Assembly: GCA_032622095.1 (NCBI GenBank)
Contig: CP136069.1
Location: forward strand, 105,676,278-105,740,277
Origin: Siphonodentalium dalli
Taxonomy: Eukaryota; Mollusca; Scaphopoda; Gadilida; Siphonodentaliidae
Length of the DNA: 64,000 nucleotides
Direction of reading: 5' to 3'
The position numbers and the translations under genes were made by a program. The notes beneath the pieces were generated by a model, which was given only the letters and a program-made list of their open reading frames with translations, searched no databases and was not told the DNA's origin. Of the stretch, positions 53,232-64,000 are shown in pieces. Numbering within the stretch: the first letter of the stretch is position 1; each line of letters opens with the position of its first letter.

Positions 53232-55015
53232 TTTGTGTGTTGTTGTTTATCGTGACTGTTGAATATACCGTGAAATTCATTTTAATCTTCGGATTCAACG
53301 TTCATTGATCGCGGTACATGTTATGTGCGTGTTTGAACCACTTATCTTCCCATGTGGGACAAGTCTTGTGAGATTGGGACGGATATTTTCGGAGTTAGTA
53401 ACATCCAACATCGGGAAATCGTCAAATTGGAGTCGTGTTTCCATGTTGGAATTCTGCAAATGTGCAGTGCTAAAGAGAACGACATTAAAGCATTCTCATT
53501 AATCTTCCGATTATACGTGCATTGATGTGGAGTGTTCAGGTACCATTTATATTATAACTATTACCTGTATAATACCCCTGCAATCAGTTGTGGGTGGGGT
53601 GGGAATTGTATAGACCTGCAGGAATCAGCTTGTTCGTCCGTCCGTCCGTCCATTTTACAAACTCGACATGCTATATTTGTTTATGGTATACTACCGTTTC
53701 AACACATCGGCTATTTATCATTTTGCTGGTGAGAAGGCGTATGTTCACTTTGGTGCTATTTATGTGCACAGAAAAGGCACCATTACTCGGAAAAGCAACA
53801 TACTTAAATGCATATAGATGTACGCGAATCATGTTACGTTCTCACACAATGCAGTTATCCCAAATCCGCGCTCTTTATAATATAATTGGCTGCATGGCTG
53901 GCCTACTTCTGATGGCACAGTGTGTTACGCACCTGTCCGACTAAGTCACTTTGAACCCAAAATGTATACAAAATTCATACAATCTGTGGAAAGGTTCGCG
54001 ATATTGGACAGTCAGTACAATCGGTATAGACGTTTGTAATGACATAACGTGTCTTGACAGCATTACCTGTTTATGCTATATTGATATGTTTCTGAATTAT
54101 ATTTAATGCTTGATTCCTGATACACATATAGAGTGACATTTCAGTGATCTTTCTAGAACGTTTCCGAGCATGATAGAACTTCAAATAAAACATATTCGCC
54201 TTTGTCCCATTCTGGTGATTTGGGCTCGTTTTTAGTATATTACTAATTTTTAATAAGACGTAATCAAGACATGTGTTATCAGTTGTGTGAGTGATTGCCA
54301 TTTGCGCATACTTATTTTATAGATAAATATATCCGCTGCACGTAGAAATAACCGTCACTGATATTACTGGCCGTTGAAATCACTGACCCGACAAACTGAT
54401 AAACCAACACTTGGCAAATTACAGATCGGCATTGATTCAAAACTTCGCACTTCAGTGTTGGACAGACTATAACTATCCGTATCTTTCACAAGAATATAAC
54501 ATTCAATGGCAGATATACTTTTTAACATTTCAAGTCTTTTAGTTGGAAAATAGGTACAAGAGATAGACACATGCGTGTATAGGGAACCCGCGCGTGTTCT
54601 TTATTTCCGTTGCCAATTATATATATATATATATATTCAACACATGTGTGTATTTATACTAATAAAACCCAATTGTGTGTGTTCATTTGTTTGTCGGTCT
54701 GACCTGCTATTGGCGACCAACCGGTTGGATCATGACAAACGAAAATTGGTACACATTGTAAATTGTCACGTGGAGTGTCATCGGACATGTACAACTGACG
54801 TCATGTGATTTAAATTGAAATTCATGAATTATTTAATAACATCTTTACATCTATATATATTTGCGAATGTCTGTCTGTCTGCCTGTGTTCTATAAAAAAA
54901 TGACAGGTGACCAACTAGTAGGGGGCTACTAGGGGTATCTTTTTACGAGAGATATAATGGTGGTGGTTAGAATTTTCTAAAGTGACACCGTAGTTGTCAG
55001 GGGTAGGAATATGGA
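53232..55015. other. non-coding, no gene
   Basis: A (GTCC)n tract at 53634-53650, an AACGCTC-like motif (CGCGCTCTTTATAA) at 53868 and a (TA)n tract at about 54618-54636. Open frames here lack recognisable content. Confidence 0.4.
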
Positions 55016-55735
55016 GGGGCAGAATTTTTGTCGCCGATTACCAAGAAACTTACATATAATCACCACCATAATATGAAGAATCTAATGGTGTGGATTAAAT
55101 ATGTCAAAAGTGTCGTGTCGTTCGAGTCAGAGATGCACGGAAAGGGGGGGGGGGGGGGCACCAAAATTGATAAACTAATTTTAGCGCCGATTTCCACCAA
55201 ATTGATATACAATTATATTCTTCTTCGTGAAATCTAGTTGTGCGATTTTAAGAGCCCAACTTGGTGTCGTTTGGGTGAGAAATTGGGGGTGGGAACTAAA
55301 TTTGAGAAGAATGGTCGTAGATTGCCACCACACGTATACAAACTCATCCCCATAGTACGAGGAGTCTAATTGTGCGGCTAAATTTTTTTCAAAAGTTGCC
55401 TCATTTGCGACAGTGTGCAATGAAAAGGAGAGGGGCACCAACATTGATACACAATAGTTTCAGCCCCAATTTCTACCAAATTGATACACGTTCTTTCTTA
55501 TCCATGATATGAGAAATCTAATCGTGTGCTTTAAAGACATCATATTGGTGAGAGATTGTGGGGAGGGGACGAAACCAAATTTGATAAGTTGTTTAGGCGC
55601 CGATTAGCACCAAACTTATAAATAATCATCTTCATAATATCAGGAATGTAATTGTGTGGTTTAAGAATGTCACAAGTGGGTCATTCGACTCAGTGGTGTC
55701 TAGAGGTGAGAGGGACACACACAAATGGTGTGCAT
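55016..55735. repeat. diverged ~140-155 bp tandem repeat, ~5 units
   Basis: Units begin CGCCGATT.CCACCAAA.T.ATA and continue ..ATCATC..CATA.TA.GA.GAATCTAAT.GTGTGG...TTCAAAAGT. Starts are near 55031, 55188, 55313, 55462 and 55598. A 14-G run lies at 55145-55158. Confidence 0.8.
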
Positions 55736-55930
55736 TATTTTTTTTATAAAAGTAGCCTCATTCGTGTTTTTTTTTTATTTTTGCGAAATAATGTTGAATT
55801 TAAATAAGACCTAATTAAAGTAAACTTGAAAGCTTTCATATTGTAGATCTATGTCACTTAATTTACGGTATTGACTATTATTACCACTTTAGATGGCGTT
55901 CTCTACAGTTCTTCACGTCGCCAAGAACCA
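55736..55930. other. non-coding
   Basis: T-rich spacer; no gene. Confidence 0.4.
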
Positions 55931-56605
55931 CAGTTGTTGGAAACTTGTCAAAAAAAACCCGAAAAGAGATATCACCACCCCTACTTATTAATATAATTGA
56001 CAAGTAGGGAAAGCTACTGAGCCCACCCATCTCCCAACAAACCATGTTACCGCTCGTTTCGTGTTCAATTGCAACAATAAAAACATTAATTTCAGAAAAG
56101 TATCACAACCTAGTAATAAAACATATATTTCTTTTCATGTTTACCGTAAGTGCAGTAGAAAATTATCACTTTATAATTACTTTTATCGCATACAACTTCC
56201 CAAACAATAGCGGCTCGCTGATTCCACGAGTCGCCATCCGAGAGTCAAGCGCAGATAATAGCATTTGAAATTATCTGCCCTTGACTCTCGAATGGCGACT
56301 CGTGGAATCGGCAGCCCAGAGTTGCACAGTTGTTTTGGGAAGTTGTATACGATAAAAGTAATTATAAAGTGATAATTTTCTACTGCACTTACGGTAAACA
56401 TGAAAAGAAATATATGTTTTATTACTAGGTTGTGATACTTTTTTGAAATTAATGTTTTTATTGTTGCAATTGAACACGAAACGAGCGGTGACATGGTTTG
56501 TTGGGAGATGGGTGGGCTCAGTAGATTTCCCTACTTGTCAATTATATTAATAAGTAGGGGTGGTGACATCTCTTTTCGGGTTTTTTGACAAGTTTTCAAC
56601 AACTG
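55931..56605. repeat. 675-bp palindrome/foldback
   Basis: Arms of about 330 bp are near-perfect inverted copies around a short centre (AGATAATAGCATTTGAAATTATCT, about 56255-56278). Outer ends are CAGTTGTTGGAAA / TTTCAACAACTG-like. Mirrored small frames on both strands are a consequence of the symmetry. Confidence 0.95.
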
Positions 56606-57400
56606 TGCCAAGAACCGATATTATGGGGATTTGGTTCTTCGCGCTCTCTAGAACACTGACTCAGGCGTTTTGAAGAACCAAACGAAGAACCAAATTTCAA
56701 TGCTAAACTGAACTTAAGTGAAACCAAAAATCAAGGCATAAACTTATCACCAAGCACTCTGACTGGCCTCAGAGCAGTAAATCATCGACATATCAGCACC
56801 GATAGTATTATCATTCTACTTAGGCCTCATCTGGGAAATATCTGTTGTCTCAAATTAACATTGATTTTAGTTACTTTTTTCCTTCTTAGAAATTTCTATA
56901 TCCCCTAATTTGCTGAAGATAAAATGCATAATCAAAGTAACTAATGGGTGAACATCACCGACTTCAAATGGGGAACGTCAATGGGATCCTAGGTCTCACA
57001 TAGCAGTTGAGGCTTAAGCTGAATGAAGCTCTCAGAGTGTGAATTTGGTGATGCTAGCCTGCTGGGCAGGATAGTGTCACTAAATTCATGATCTGGGGAC
57101 CTCATTCTGCAAATGACATACACAATATTGCGAGCTTGCTCGCCAGCGAATATACAGTCATTAACCCATTCTGTACTAAATAATCATTGACGAGTACATG
57201 TAGAATTTGATGATTATTTTGTTGTCTGGATGTTAACTCAAATTATGATTATCCGATACCTTTCAAATTTACTATGTGGATTAATCACACGAAAATACAT
57301 TGTCAAACAAAGCCACCTTATTTGGGAACTTGTGGCCTTTTATTAACCCTTCCTTGGCTGGAGCTTCCTAAAATTTTGCGAAAACCATGTGTCCCCAATG
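56606..57400. repeat. non-coding with MITE relic
   Basis: 56640-56700 has GAAGAACCAAA strings like the 60.3-60.9 kb array. About 57010-57120 (GTGAATTTGGTGATGCTA...CCTCATTCTGCAAATGAC) matches the right half of the 59.36-kb MITE. No gene. Confidence 0.55.
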
Positions 57401-57545
57401 CATTCTCTTATATATATGTGAGTCGCTCATATGAGATGAATATTAAGAGAATGCATGATCTTAACAATATTTACCATGACTATAAGCCAGTGCATTCTCT
57501 GGTATATGCGAGGCTGCCTATGGGAGACTCGCATATATAAGAGAA
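57401..57545. repeat. inverted repeat of TATATAAGAGAAT type
   Basis: CATTCTCTTATATATATGTGAGTCGCTC near 57.40 kb pairs with GAGACTCGCATATATAAGAGAATT near 57.52 kb. Inner short repeats of GAGAATGCA/TGCATTCTC. Confidence 0.75.
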
Positions 57546-58078
57546 TTCCTGTCACATGATCTTTAATTCTGCATCTGCTGTGCCGATCCCATCATGGAAG
57601 GGATATTGAAGCCACCGCGCGGTTTGTGCTCCATGATAGAAATAATATTATTAGCTTCCGAATTTTTCCAAATATCGAAATAGTTCGATAAATATCTTAA
57701 CTACCTTTCTACGAACATTTTGTAACCCAAAAAAGACGCATTGAAGTAATGACAAATACAACTGTGAGTCTGTGAATACCGTGTTAGGGTCCCAAACACA
57801 AAACAGCCATTTACAAGAATTGGGACAAAAAAGAACGTTCCATGGTACTCTACTCCTGATATGGTAGCAATAAAGAGCGTTTATCTTACTTGTGGCGAAA
57901 GTTGAAAATGGCTGAGAAATGGCTGTGACTTTGGCAAAGTGTTTTTCAGAGCATATGAAGCCGGTGCATCAATAGTTTGTTTACTTTCGACCTATCGTAG
58001 GAACAAATTTGGCAGTTCGAATGAGCCATTTACGTTTAAGGCCTGAGTCCTTTAATGAGATATTATTTTTTATTTGTA
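57546..58078. other. non-coding; possible intron before zinc-finger exon
   Basis: AATAAAGAGCGTT motif at 57869; ends in TATTTTTTATTTGTAG, a good 3' splice-site context. Confidence 0.4.
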
Positions 58079-58079
58079 G

Positions 58080-58182
58080 ATGTCCAACGTGTCAGGTCAG
58101 TTTCAAAGATCGGTTATCACTGAAACGTCATCAGTTGCTGCATATAGACAAGAACCGTGTCAAATTACGTAACTTTTTGTGA
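58080..58182 (+). pseudogene. C2H2 zinc-finger terminal exon, orphan
   Basis: After the acceptor-like TTTTTTATTTGTAG the plus frame reads CPTCQVSFKDRLSLKRHQLLH, a canonical C-x2-C-x12-H-x3-H finger, then 12 residues and TGA. Further downstream (58.28-58.62 kb) there are weaker finger-like pieces with stops (FKCDVCPIEMIDENIFS; CSKHVSYETVDQHC; ATSEYLTSCH), suggesting a decayed multi-finger gene. No upstream exon was found. Protein identity unknown; may be a host gene fragment or a relic carried by an element. Confidence 0.5.
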
Positions 58183-59356
58183 CTATGTGTGCCCGCGATC
58201 TGTTTCATTGAGTATTTGAGATGTCATTTTGGAAAGATATCGCCCATCTAGCAGAGCTGTCTTCAAATGTGATGTGTGTCCAATCGAGATGATTGACGAA
58301 AATATATTTAGTTGACAATTTCATTCTGAAGATTCACATAGGAATGTAGTTGGAATCTAAATGCAGAGAGGTCAGATGAAACCATGTTAACAGAGAACTC
58401 TGATATTCAAAATAAGAATGAACGACAATGTGCAAGTCCTTCAAAATAAGGATGAGAAACACTTTTACATTCCCTGCTCTAAACATGTCAGCTATGAAAC
58501 TGTGGATCAGCATTGTTACCAGAATAGTCAGATAAAGTCCCATTCTTTCTATTAAAACGTCAAGGAATGTGAATGGTGAGGGCGTCGGATCGGAGCGACT
58601 TCAGAATATCTTACCAGTTGTCATACAAATACAAACGTTTTATGTTTTCTCAAATCTCACTATTTGGTGCAACTGTGTGGCTCAATAAGCTAATTCGCAC
58701 TATTGGCATATTCGTGATTTGTATATATGGTCTTTGTGATATATGACACGACTACTATGTTGCAAAGTGAAATATCAAGATTCAATTGAGCTATTGATAT
58801 ATTCCACCTTATTTGTTTTTCGGGGACTAGTCATAACTAGCTATGTGTATGTTCTGGTTTTCGCGCACATGAGGCATGCGTTTGTTTATTAGTCTCTTGC
58901 GAGAAGTCTGAACTATCGAGGAAAACAACAAATGGATTCATTTGGAGTGGCATCTTCTGGAACCATATACACTCAAATCTGTGTACACGAATGTCAAGTT
59001 CCCAAATAATTAGATCTGGTTTAATTTGTGCATATCATTTGTTGACTTTCTGAATGGACATTTTGCATCAGTAGTTGCACTTCTACTGTGGGTTGACATT
59101 GGTTGTTAATGTGTACACATCGCATCGTCGCTATTTGATACTATTCTAGATGCTGTGTTCATTTTCTAACAACTGTTTGGCGTTGTTGAAACGGGTAATA
59201 ATTTATTAATATTATTGAAAAAAACAAGGAAATCGTAGGATGATGTCAACACGTGTCGCATATTTCTAAAACGTCCAGAAAATATGCATCAAGATGATTC
59301 TGACTACTCCCAGAGAAAATTTAAATGGTACTAGTCTGAAGTATTTCCAGGCAGCT
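58183..59356. other. non-coding, decayed finger-like pieces at left
   Basis: Apart from the finger remnants up to 58.62 kb, nothing recognised. Confidence 0.4.
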
Positions 59357-59613
59357 AAATAAGGTGCCGGTCATTTGCAGAATGAGGTCTCCAGCAGATG
59401 CATTTAGTGATGCTACCCAGCATAGCGGACTAACATCACCAAATTCACCCTCTGATGACCTCCTTCTGAATGTAGTTCTCAATAGCTGATTAATATCTAA
59501 ACATAGTGGGGTCCCTAGATGGTGATTATGGTGAAGTTAGCCCGCTTTGCGGGGTAGCATTACTAAATTCACCCTCTGGAGCCCTCATTCTGCAAATGTC
59601 CGGCACCTTATTT
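59357..59613. mobile_element. 257-bp MITE
   Basis: Inverted ends AAATAAGGTGCCGG.CATTTGCAGAATGAGG and its complement at the right (CCTCATTCTGCAAATGTCCGGCACCTTATTT). The inside repeats GTGATGCTA.CC / TAGCATTAC.AAATTCACC. A half copy lies at 57.01-57.12 kb. Confidence 0.88.
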
Positions 59614-60264
59614 TGAGGCCTGATAATTTCAAATAAGGAAATAAATTATAACGGAAGTTTATCGTCCTATTATAAATGTTGCTACAGGGACTGAAATTCT
59701 TATTAATATCCCATTTAACACCAAATAGTATTTCCAATTGGTCATTAAACTCATTCATCTTTTATCTCAAATAAATAAATAAATGTAAACAAATTTTCAA
59801 CGTGACTTGGGGTTCTGGAACAAAATTTGGCAAGAGAATGATGGTGGAGTATTTGTAAATATATTTGAACAAAAGAAACTTGTGATCATCAAAAGTCATC
59901 AAACAATTGAATATTTAGATTTCAAGTCTCAGTTCATTATAATATACATATGCCAACATTTTAAAACAAATTCACGTTTACAACAAAACCATAAATGAGA
60001 TTATTGTCTTACTGAAAAAATGATTTGTCTTAAAAATTATTTTTAAACTGACAAATAAATCTACAAGCTATGGTCTACTATCTTTAAAATACTCAATACC
60101 TAAAAAATATTGTGCCAAAATTTCCACCTGACTATATGCAGAATAATTTTCAAGTTTAATGAATAAATGATTATATTTATGAAAAAATTTCTTCTAATTG
60201 ACCTGTACAGAGAAGGAAATGCATGTTTTCAGTGTTGATAATGCAAACTATGTTACATATCCAA
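59614..60264. other. non-coding, AT-rich
   Basis: No gene or repeat recognised; the open frame at 59807-59998 is unsupported. Confidence 0.4.
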
Positions 60265-60875
60265 CTGGTTCTTGGGGCTGTATCCAACAGGGAACCAAAT
60301 TATTCCAAATGAAGAACCAATGGTTCTTGGTGGAAGTGAGAAAGGGGAATTGGTTCTTAAGGAAGAACCAAATTGGAACCAATGAAGAACCAAGGATTGG
60401 TTATTGAGGAAGAACCAATGAAGAACCATTTGGTTATTGAGACGAAGAACCAAATTTTAATCACAAAGAACCTATTGGTTCCGCCTGGAGGACAAACTTG
60501 AAAAACCAAATTTGGTTCTTCAATTTTCTCTGTGAGGAACCATTATTATTGTTGAAGAACCAAATCATTACTACCGAAGAACCAAATGGTTCTACATGAA
60601 GAACCAATTATATCAACGAAGAACAAAATTTTCGTTCGTGGAGAACCAACTGGTTCTGCTGGTGTAAATAATGAAGAACCAAATGGTTCTAAATTTGGTT
60701 CTCAATAGTCGCAATCATGAGGAACCAAATGGTTCTTGGTTTGGTTCCCGATAGACCAAATTCTGAAGAACCAAATGGTTCTAGGACCCCCCGAAAAACC
60801 AGTTGGTTCTTCATTTGGTTCCGCCTGGAGGACAAGTGGGGAACCAACGAAGAACCATTGGGTTCCGATTTTTTC
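60265..60875. repeat. AAGAACCAAATGGTTCTT palindromic array
   Basis: Dozens of GAACCAA and TTGGTTC words, often joined as self-complementary units such as GAACCAAATGGTTC and GAACCAATTGGTTC. The phrase TGGTTCCGCCTGGAGGACAA occurs twice (60477 and about 60815). Frames through it are repeat translations. Confidence 0.92.
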
Positions 60876-63000
60876 TAAGAGTGTACGTGGCGCCCGAACA
60901 GCCCTATCAATTTCCGGTTAAGTCAATGCCTATTCACTTCCGCGTTGGATTTACAACGAAGTAGACGTATTACGCCTGATTATTATTAATATATAGCTAT
61001 CTGCAACTAAATATTCACAGAAAATGCGAGGACAATGTTGTGCAATGTACTGCAACAATCGCGGTGGGCATTTATTTGCAAAAGCTGCCGATGAAGCAAC
61101 TTTACAGCTTCGTGAGAAATGGATAATCGCCATTCGACGGAGTAACGTGTCAAACAAGAGAGATGACAAATGGGAACCTGGTGAATTTGCCATTGTTTGT
61201 GCCATACATTTCACTGATGATCAATTTCTAGCCAGATATGACAAAAGTAAGTTTTTTTTAAATGAAAACATATAAACTGTTAAATAGGAAACGTGTGTGT
61301 GAGTTAAAATTTGGCTTGCATGATATTTATTTTTTGATGTGACTATCTGGAAAGCTCAGATATAAATGTGGGTGACATCCCATTATAATATTTTATTATT
61401 TCAATTATAAACCAATAACATATACATGTACACCTGTATTCAATGTACATGATATAGACTACAGCCCAGATTGTTTCTGGTAATGATTACATTTGGTATT
61501 TTTAAAATCGTGAATTAAGTAGGCCTATTCACAAACACTTTGGTGTGCGAGCATATGAATATAATGTACATGTCTTTAATTTTATTTAATTTCAATTTAC
61601 ATGTGTGTGATCCCACTGATCACTGTGATATTTGGTTGTATAGAATTAAAAAACTCATAAGTGCTTTTTTATTTTCAGCAAAGAAGGGCTCGAGAAATAT
61701 CCTCAAAGCAGACGCTGTTCCTTCTGTATTCAGGTGGAACATGTTCAGATCTGAAGGCGAACTGCATCGAGAACAAAGGGCAAAGCGACGTCGATTGTTT
61801 CAGGACACAGCTAGTTCACCGACACCCCAACACATGAACAACCAGTCATAGAACCTGACATGTCCATGAATGGCTTTGTGAATGAGATCATTGTGGATCT
61901 GCCGATTGATGACACTGATGTTATTGACACATGTATTATCATCATTCAATGCCACAACCCAAACAGAGGAATCATCATTCAAGAAAGTTCCGTCTTTCAG
62001 TGTTAATATATTCAAGGACAATCCTTCAGCAGTGCATTTCTATACTGGACTTGAGAACTATTCAAAATTCAAAATGGTTTTGAATACACTTGGTCCAGTT
62101 GAACACAGACTTCGATATTTCAGCTGTGGTTCGGTTAATGTAATACCAGTGTAAGATCAATTTTTCCTAACATTGATCAAGTTGAGGCAACACAAGTTAA
62201 TGTTCGAACTATCCTTGATGTTTGAAATTTCGGAATCAACAGCGTCCAACATTTATCTAACGTGGGTGAACCTTTGTTACAACCAATGGAAAGAACCTGA
62301 TATTTGGGCACCCCCATCTATTGTGAAATTATATGCACCAAAAGACTTCAGACGGAAATTTCCAACCACACGAACAATCATCGACGGTACAGAAATACCA
62401 ATCGAACGACCTTCGAACCCGAGGGCCCAACAGTCAGCATGGTCAAATATAAACATCGCCACACATTGAAGGTTGTTGTTGGCTGCACACCAAGTGGATT
62501 AATAAATTTGATATCAACCACTTATGGTGGTTCAACAAGTGATCGGCAGGTTATTGAGAGGTCAGGTCTAGTTGATGCATGTACCCCTGGAGATTATCTA
62601 TTATGGCAGATAAAGGGTTTGATGTGCAAGACATGCTTGAACATAAAGATGTCAAGTAAACATTCCAACATTCTTTAAGAAGAAGAATAGAATGACTGGA
62701 TCTCGTATTCTGAGAGACCGAATAGTTGCGAGTAAGCGAGTGCACATAGAAAGAGTGATTGGTCTGGGGAGAACGAATACAATTTTATGCTCGACACCAC
62801 TAAATACGACAGAGACACGTCTTGGCACAGAAATTAACTTTGTCTGCTTCATGTTGTGCAATTTCCGAAAGAGAATAGTACCCGACACTGCATAGATGTG
62901 TATGTTTAAAACTAATATATAAAAAATAATGTTAAATTTCATGTGACATGACTCATAACTGACATACTTTCTGGCTATGAAAAGTCTGGTCGAATGAAAG
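60876..63000 (+). mobile_element. THAP/DDE_Tnp_4 DNA transposon, decayed
   Basis: A THAP zinc finger plus a DDE transposase of the PIF/Harbinger-like (DDE_Tnp_4) type on the plus strand. ISL2EU-type elements also combine these domains, so the superfamily is not settled. Termini were not found; whether the neighbouring GAACC array belongs to it is unknown. Confidence 0.75.
61024..62895 (+). pseudogene. THAP-domain transposase, multiple breaks
   Basis: Exon 1 (61024-61246) starts MRGQCCAMYC and contains the C2CH THAP core (C..C, W, CAIHF). A GTAAGT donor at 61247 and a TTTTCAG acceptor ending 61678 bound a 432-bp intron; exon 2 resumes in phase with the THAP closing motif DAVPSVF. Further on come a transposase N-region (FYTGLENYSKF...LGP), an HTH (ELSLMFEISESTASNIYLTW), first Asp in IIDGTEI, second in the ADKGF segment (shifted frame near 62.60 kb) and Glu in HIERVIG. 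One in-frame TAA (62152) and at least four frameshifts (about 61.85, 62.45, 62.60 and 62.66 kb) disable it. Confidence 0.85.
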
Positions 63001-63402
63001 ATAACAATATTTTCTAGATATTAGTTAAAACTAGTTCATGGGGCCAGTTATGGTGAATACCAAAAATACTCTTTCTGCGATAAGACCTGTATATGGATAT
63101 GAATAAAACAATGGGGTCAATTTGGCCTCGAATCATTTGAATCTATATTCTCTTTAAAATAAGTAATTTACATAACCATATGCATTTGTAAATATCCAAC
63201 CAACAATGTAACATTATATATAACAAACACACAAAAATTCATTTACCTATCTAAATTTCATATTTTCACTATTACAAGAGAATTCATGCTAAGGAAACAA
63301 GCAACGCTCTTTATTGATTTTGCTTAATAATTTATCTAATGTAATAAAATGTAATAAAAGTTCAATACCTCTATATTGGAGTAGCTTGATATGTGCTATT
63401 AT
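63001..63402. other. non-coding, AT-rich
   Basis: Contains AACGCTCTTTATT at 63303; no gene. Confidence 0.4.
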
Positions 63403-63555
63403 ACAGTTATCGCCCGCGATTGAGTGAGACACGGGGATTTGTCGCCCGCTCGAGACCTGGAATGTCACCCGAGGGCCGCCAAGCCCGAGGGTGACATTCC
63501 AGGTCAAGAGCGGCGACAAATCCCCGTGTCTCACGAAAACAAGGGTGATAACTGT
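63403..63555. repeat. hairpin foldback element
   Basis: ACAGTTATCGCCC at the left and GGGTGATAACTGT at the right enclose arms GTGAGACACGGGGATTTGTC... / ...GACAAATCCCCGTGTCTCAC and an inner pair GACCTGGAATGTCACCC / GGGTGACATTCCAGGTC with a GAGGGCCGCCAAGCCC loop. Near-perfect except a short left-only bulge. Confidence 0.92.
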
Positions 63556-63581
63556 TTTGTTATCTGACAAAGGACTACACA

Positions 63582-64000
63582 CGAACCTATGGAATCCTAT
63601 TAGGGCCACTTCCTAATGGCGCTTTCGGTGCGCGCCGAAAGCGACAAAAAGTGCGCCATTAGTAACGCGTCGAAAGCGCCGAAAGCGACAAAAAGTGGGC
63701 CGAAAGCGACAAAAAGTGCACCGTTACGGCGCACTTTTTGTCGCTTTCGGCGCGCGCCGAAACATACCCTAATTATGGAATCCTATTAGGGCCACTTGCT
63801 AATGGCGCTTTCGGCGCTTTCGGCGCTTTCGGCGCGATGCGCCGAAAGCGCCGAAAGCGACAAAAAGTGCGCCTTTAGTAACGCACCGAAAGCGCCGAAA
63901 GCGACAAAATATGCGCCGTTACGGCGCACTATTTGTCGCTTACGGCGCACTTTTTGTCGCTTTCGTCGCTTTCGGCGCGCGCGCCGAAAGCGACAAAATG
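63582..64000. repeat. GCGCCGAAAGCGACAAAAAGTGCGCC array, runs off window
   Basis: Self-complementary words GGCGCTTTCGG/CCGAAAGCGCC and GTCGCTTTCGGCGC alternate in both orientations. A longer period of about 185 bp is marked by TATGGAATCCTATTAGGGCC at about 63589 and 63776. GC- and CpG-rich, in sharp contrast with the flanking AT-rich DNA. Confidence 0.92.

Noticed and set aside
56044..56494. Mirror-image frames MLPLVSCSIATIKTL / MSPLVSCSIATIKTL
   Set aside because: Symmetry of the palindrome, not two genes.

Overview
This is a repeat-dense, AT-rich piece of a eukaryotic nuclear genome. No host gene could be recognised with confidence. A marine invertebrate, most likely a mollusc, is suggested by three things: a (CAAT)n-tailed SINE of a kind I associate with molluscs, tracts resembling 'gggccataactc' and 'caaggtcaaggtcatg' that are frequent in bivalves and gastropods, and abundant TACATGTA strings. 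The taxon is inferred, not demonstrated.

Layout. 1-7.2 kb holds part of a Polinton/Maverick. On the minus strand it carries, in transcription order, a packaging ATPase, two small proteins, a chromodomain integrase, a membrane/PC4-like protein, a small capsid-like protein without any methionine, a small acidic protein, a jelly-roll capsid protein and an adenain-type protease. Several junctions are stop-start overlaps. No polymerase B is in the window. 8.9-14.2 kb is a LINE (A) whose ORF2 is broken by a SINE and a frameshift. 16.1-18.7 kb is a 5'-truncated LINE (B) whose 3' end abuts a U2 snRNA fragment. 20.2-29.2 kb is a duplicated segment invaded by a 1.33 kb inverted-repeat element and by a nearly full LINE (C). 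C carries an SGNH-hydrolase ORF1 and a very long ORF2. The uninterrupted version of that segment sits at 52.4-53.2 kb. 29.5-49.1 kb is a field of non-autonomous DNA transposons: TAA/TTA-flanked MITEs, foldback elements near 950 bp, CCTGGGT arrays and an isolated Polinton end. 49.4-52.2 kb is a second Polinton fragment whose packaging ATPase is fused to a zinc finger. 55-60.9 kb has tandem repeats, a 675-bp palindrome, a decayed zinc-finger exon and a GAACC/GGTTC array. 61.0-62.9 kb is a decayed THAP/DDE transposon. The end is a GCGCCGAAAGCG array running off the window.

How the parts relate. The three Polinton traces share the same terminal region beyond the ATPase side. LINEs A, B and C share a related ORF2 (APE endonuclease, reverse transcriptase, C-terminal Cys/His motif), but A and C carry unrelated ORF1 proteins. 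In both A and C, ORF1 and ORF2 lie in one reading frame separated by a single stop codon, with no start codon between that stop and the start of the ORF2 domains. This is the most interesting signal in the window because it points to ORF2 expression by stop-codon readthrough or from a once-fused frame.
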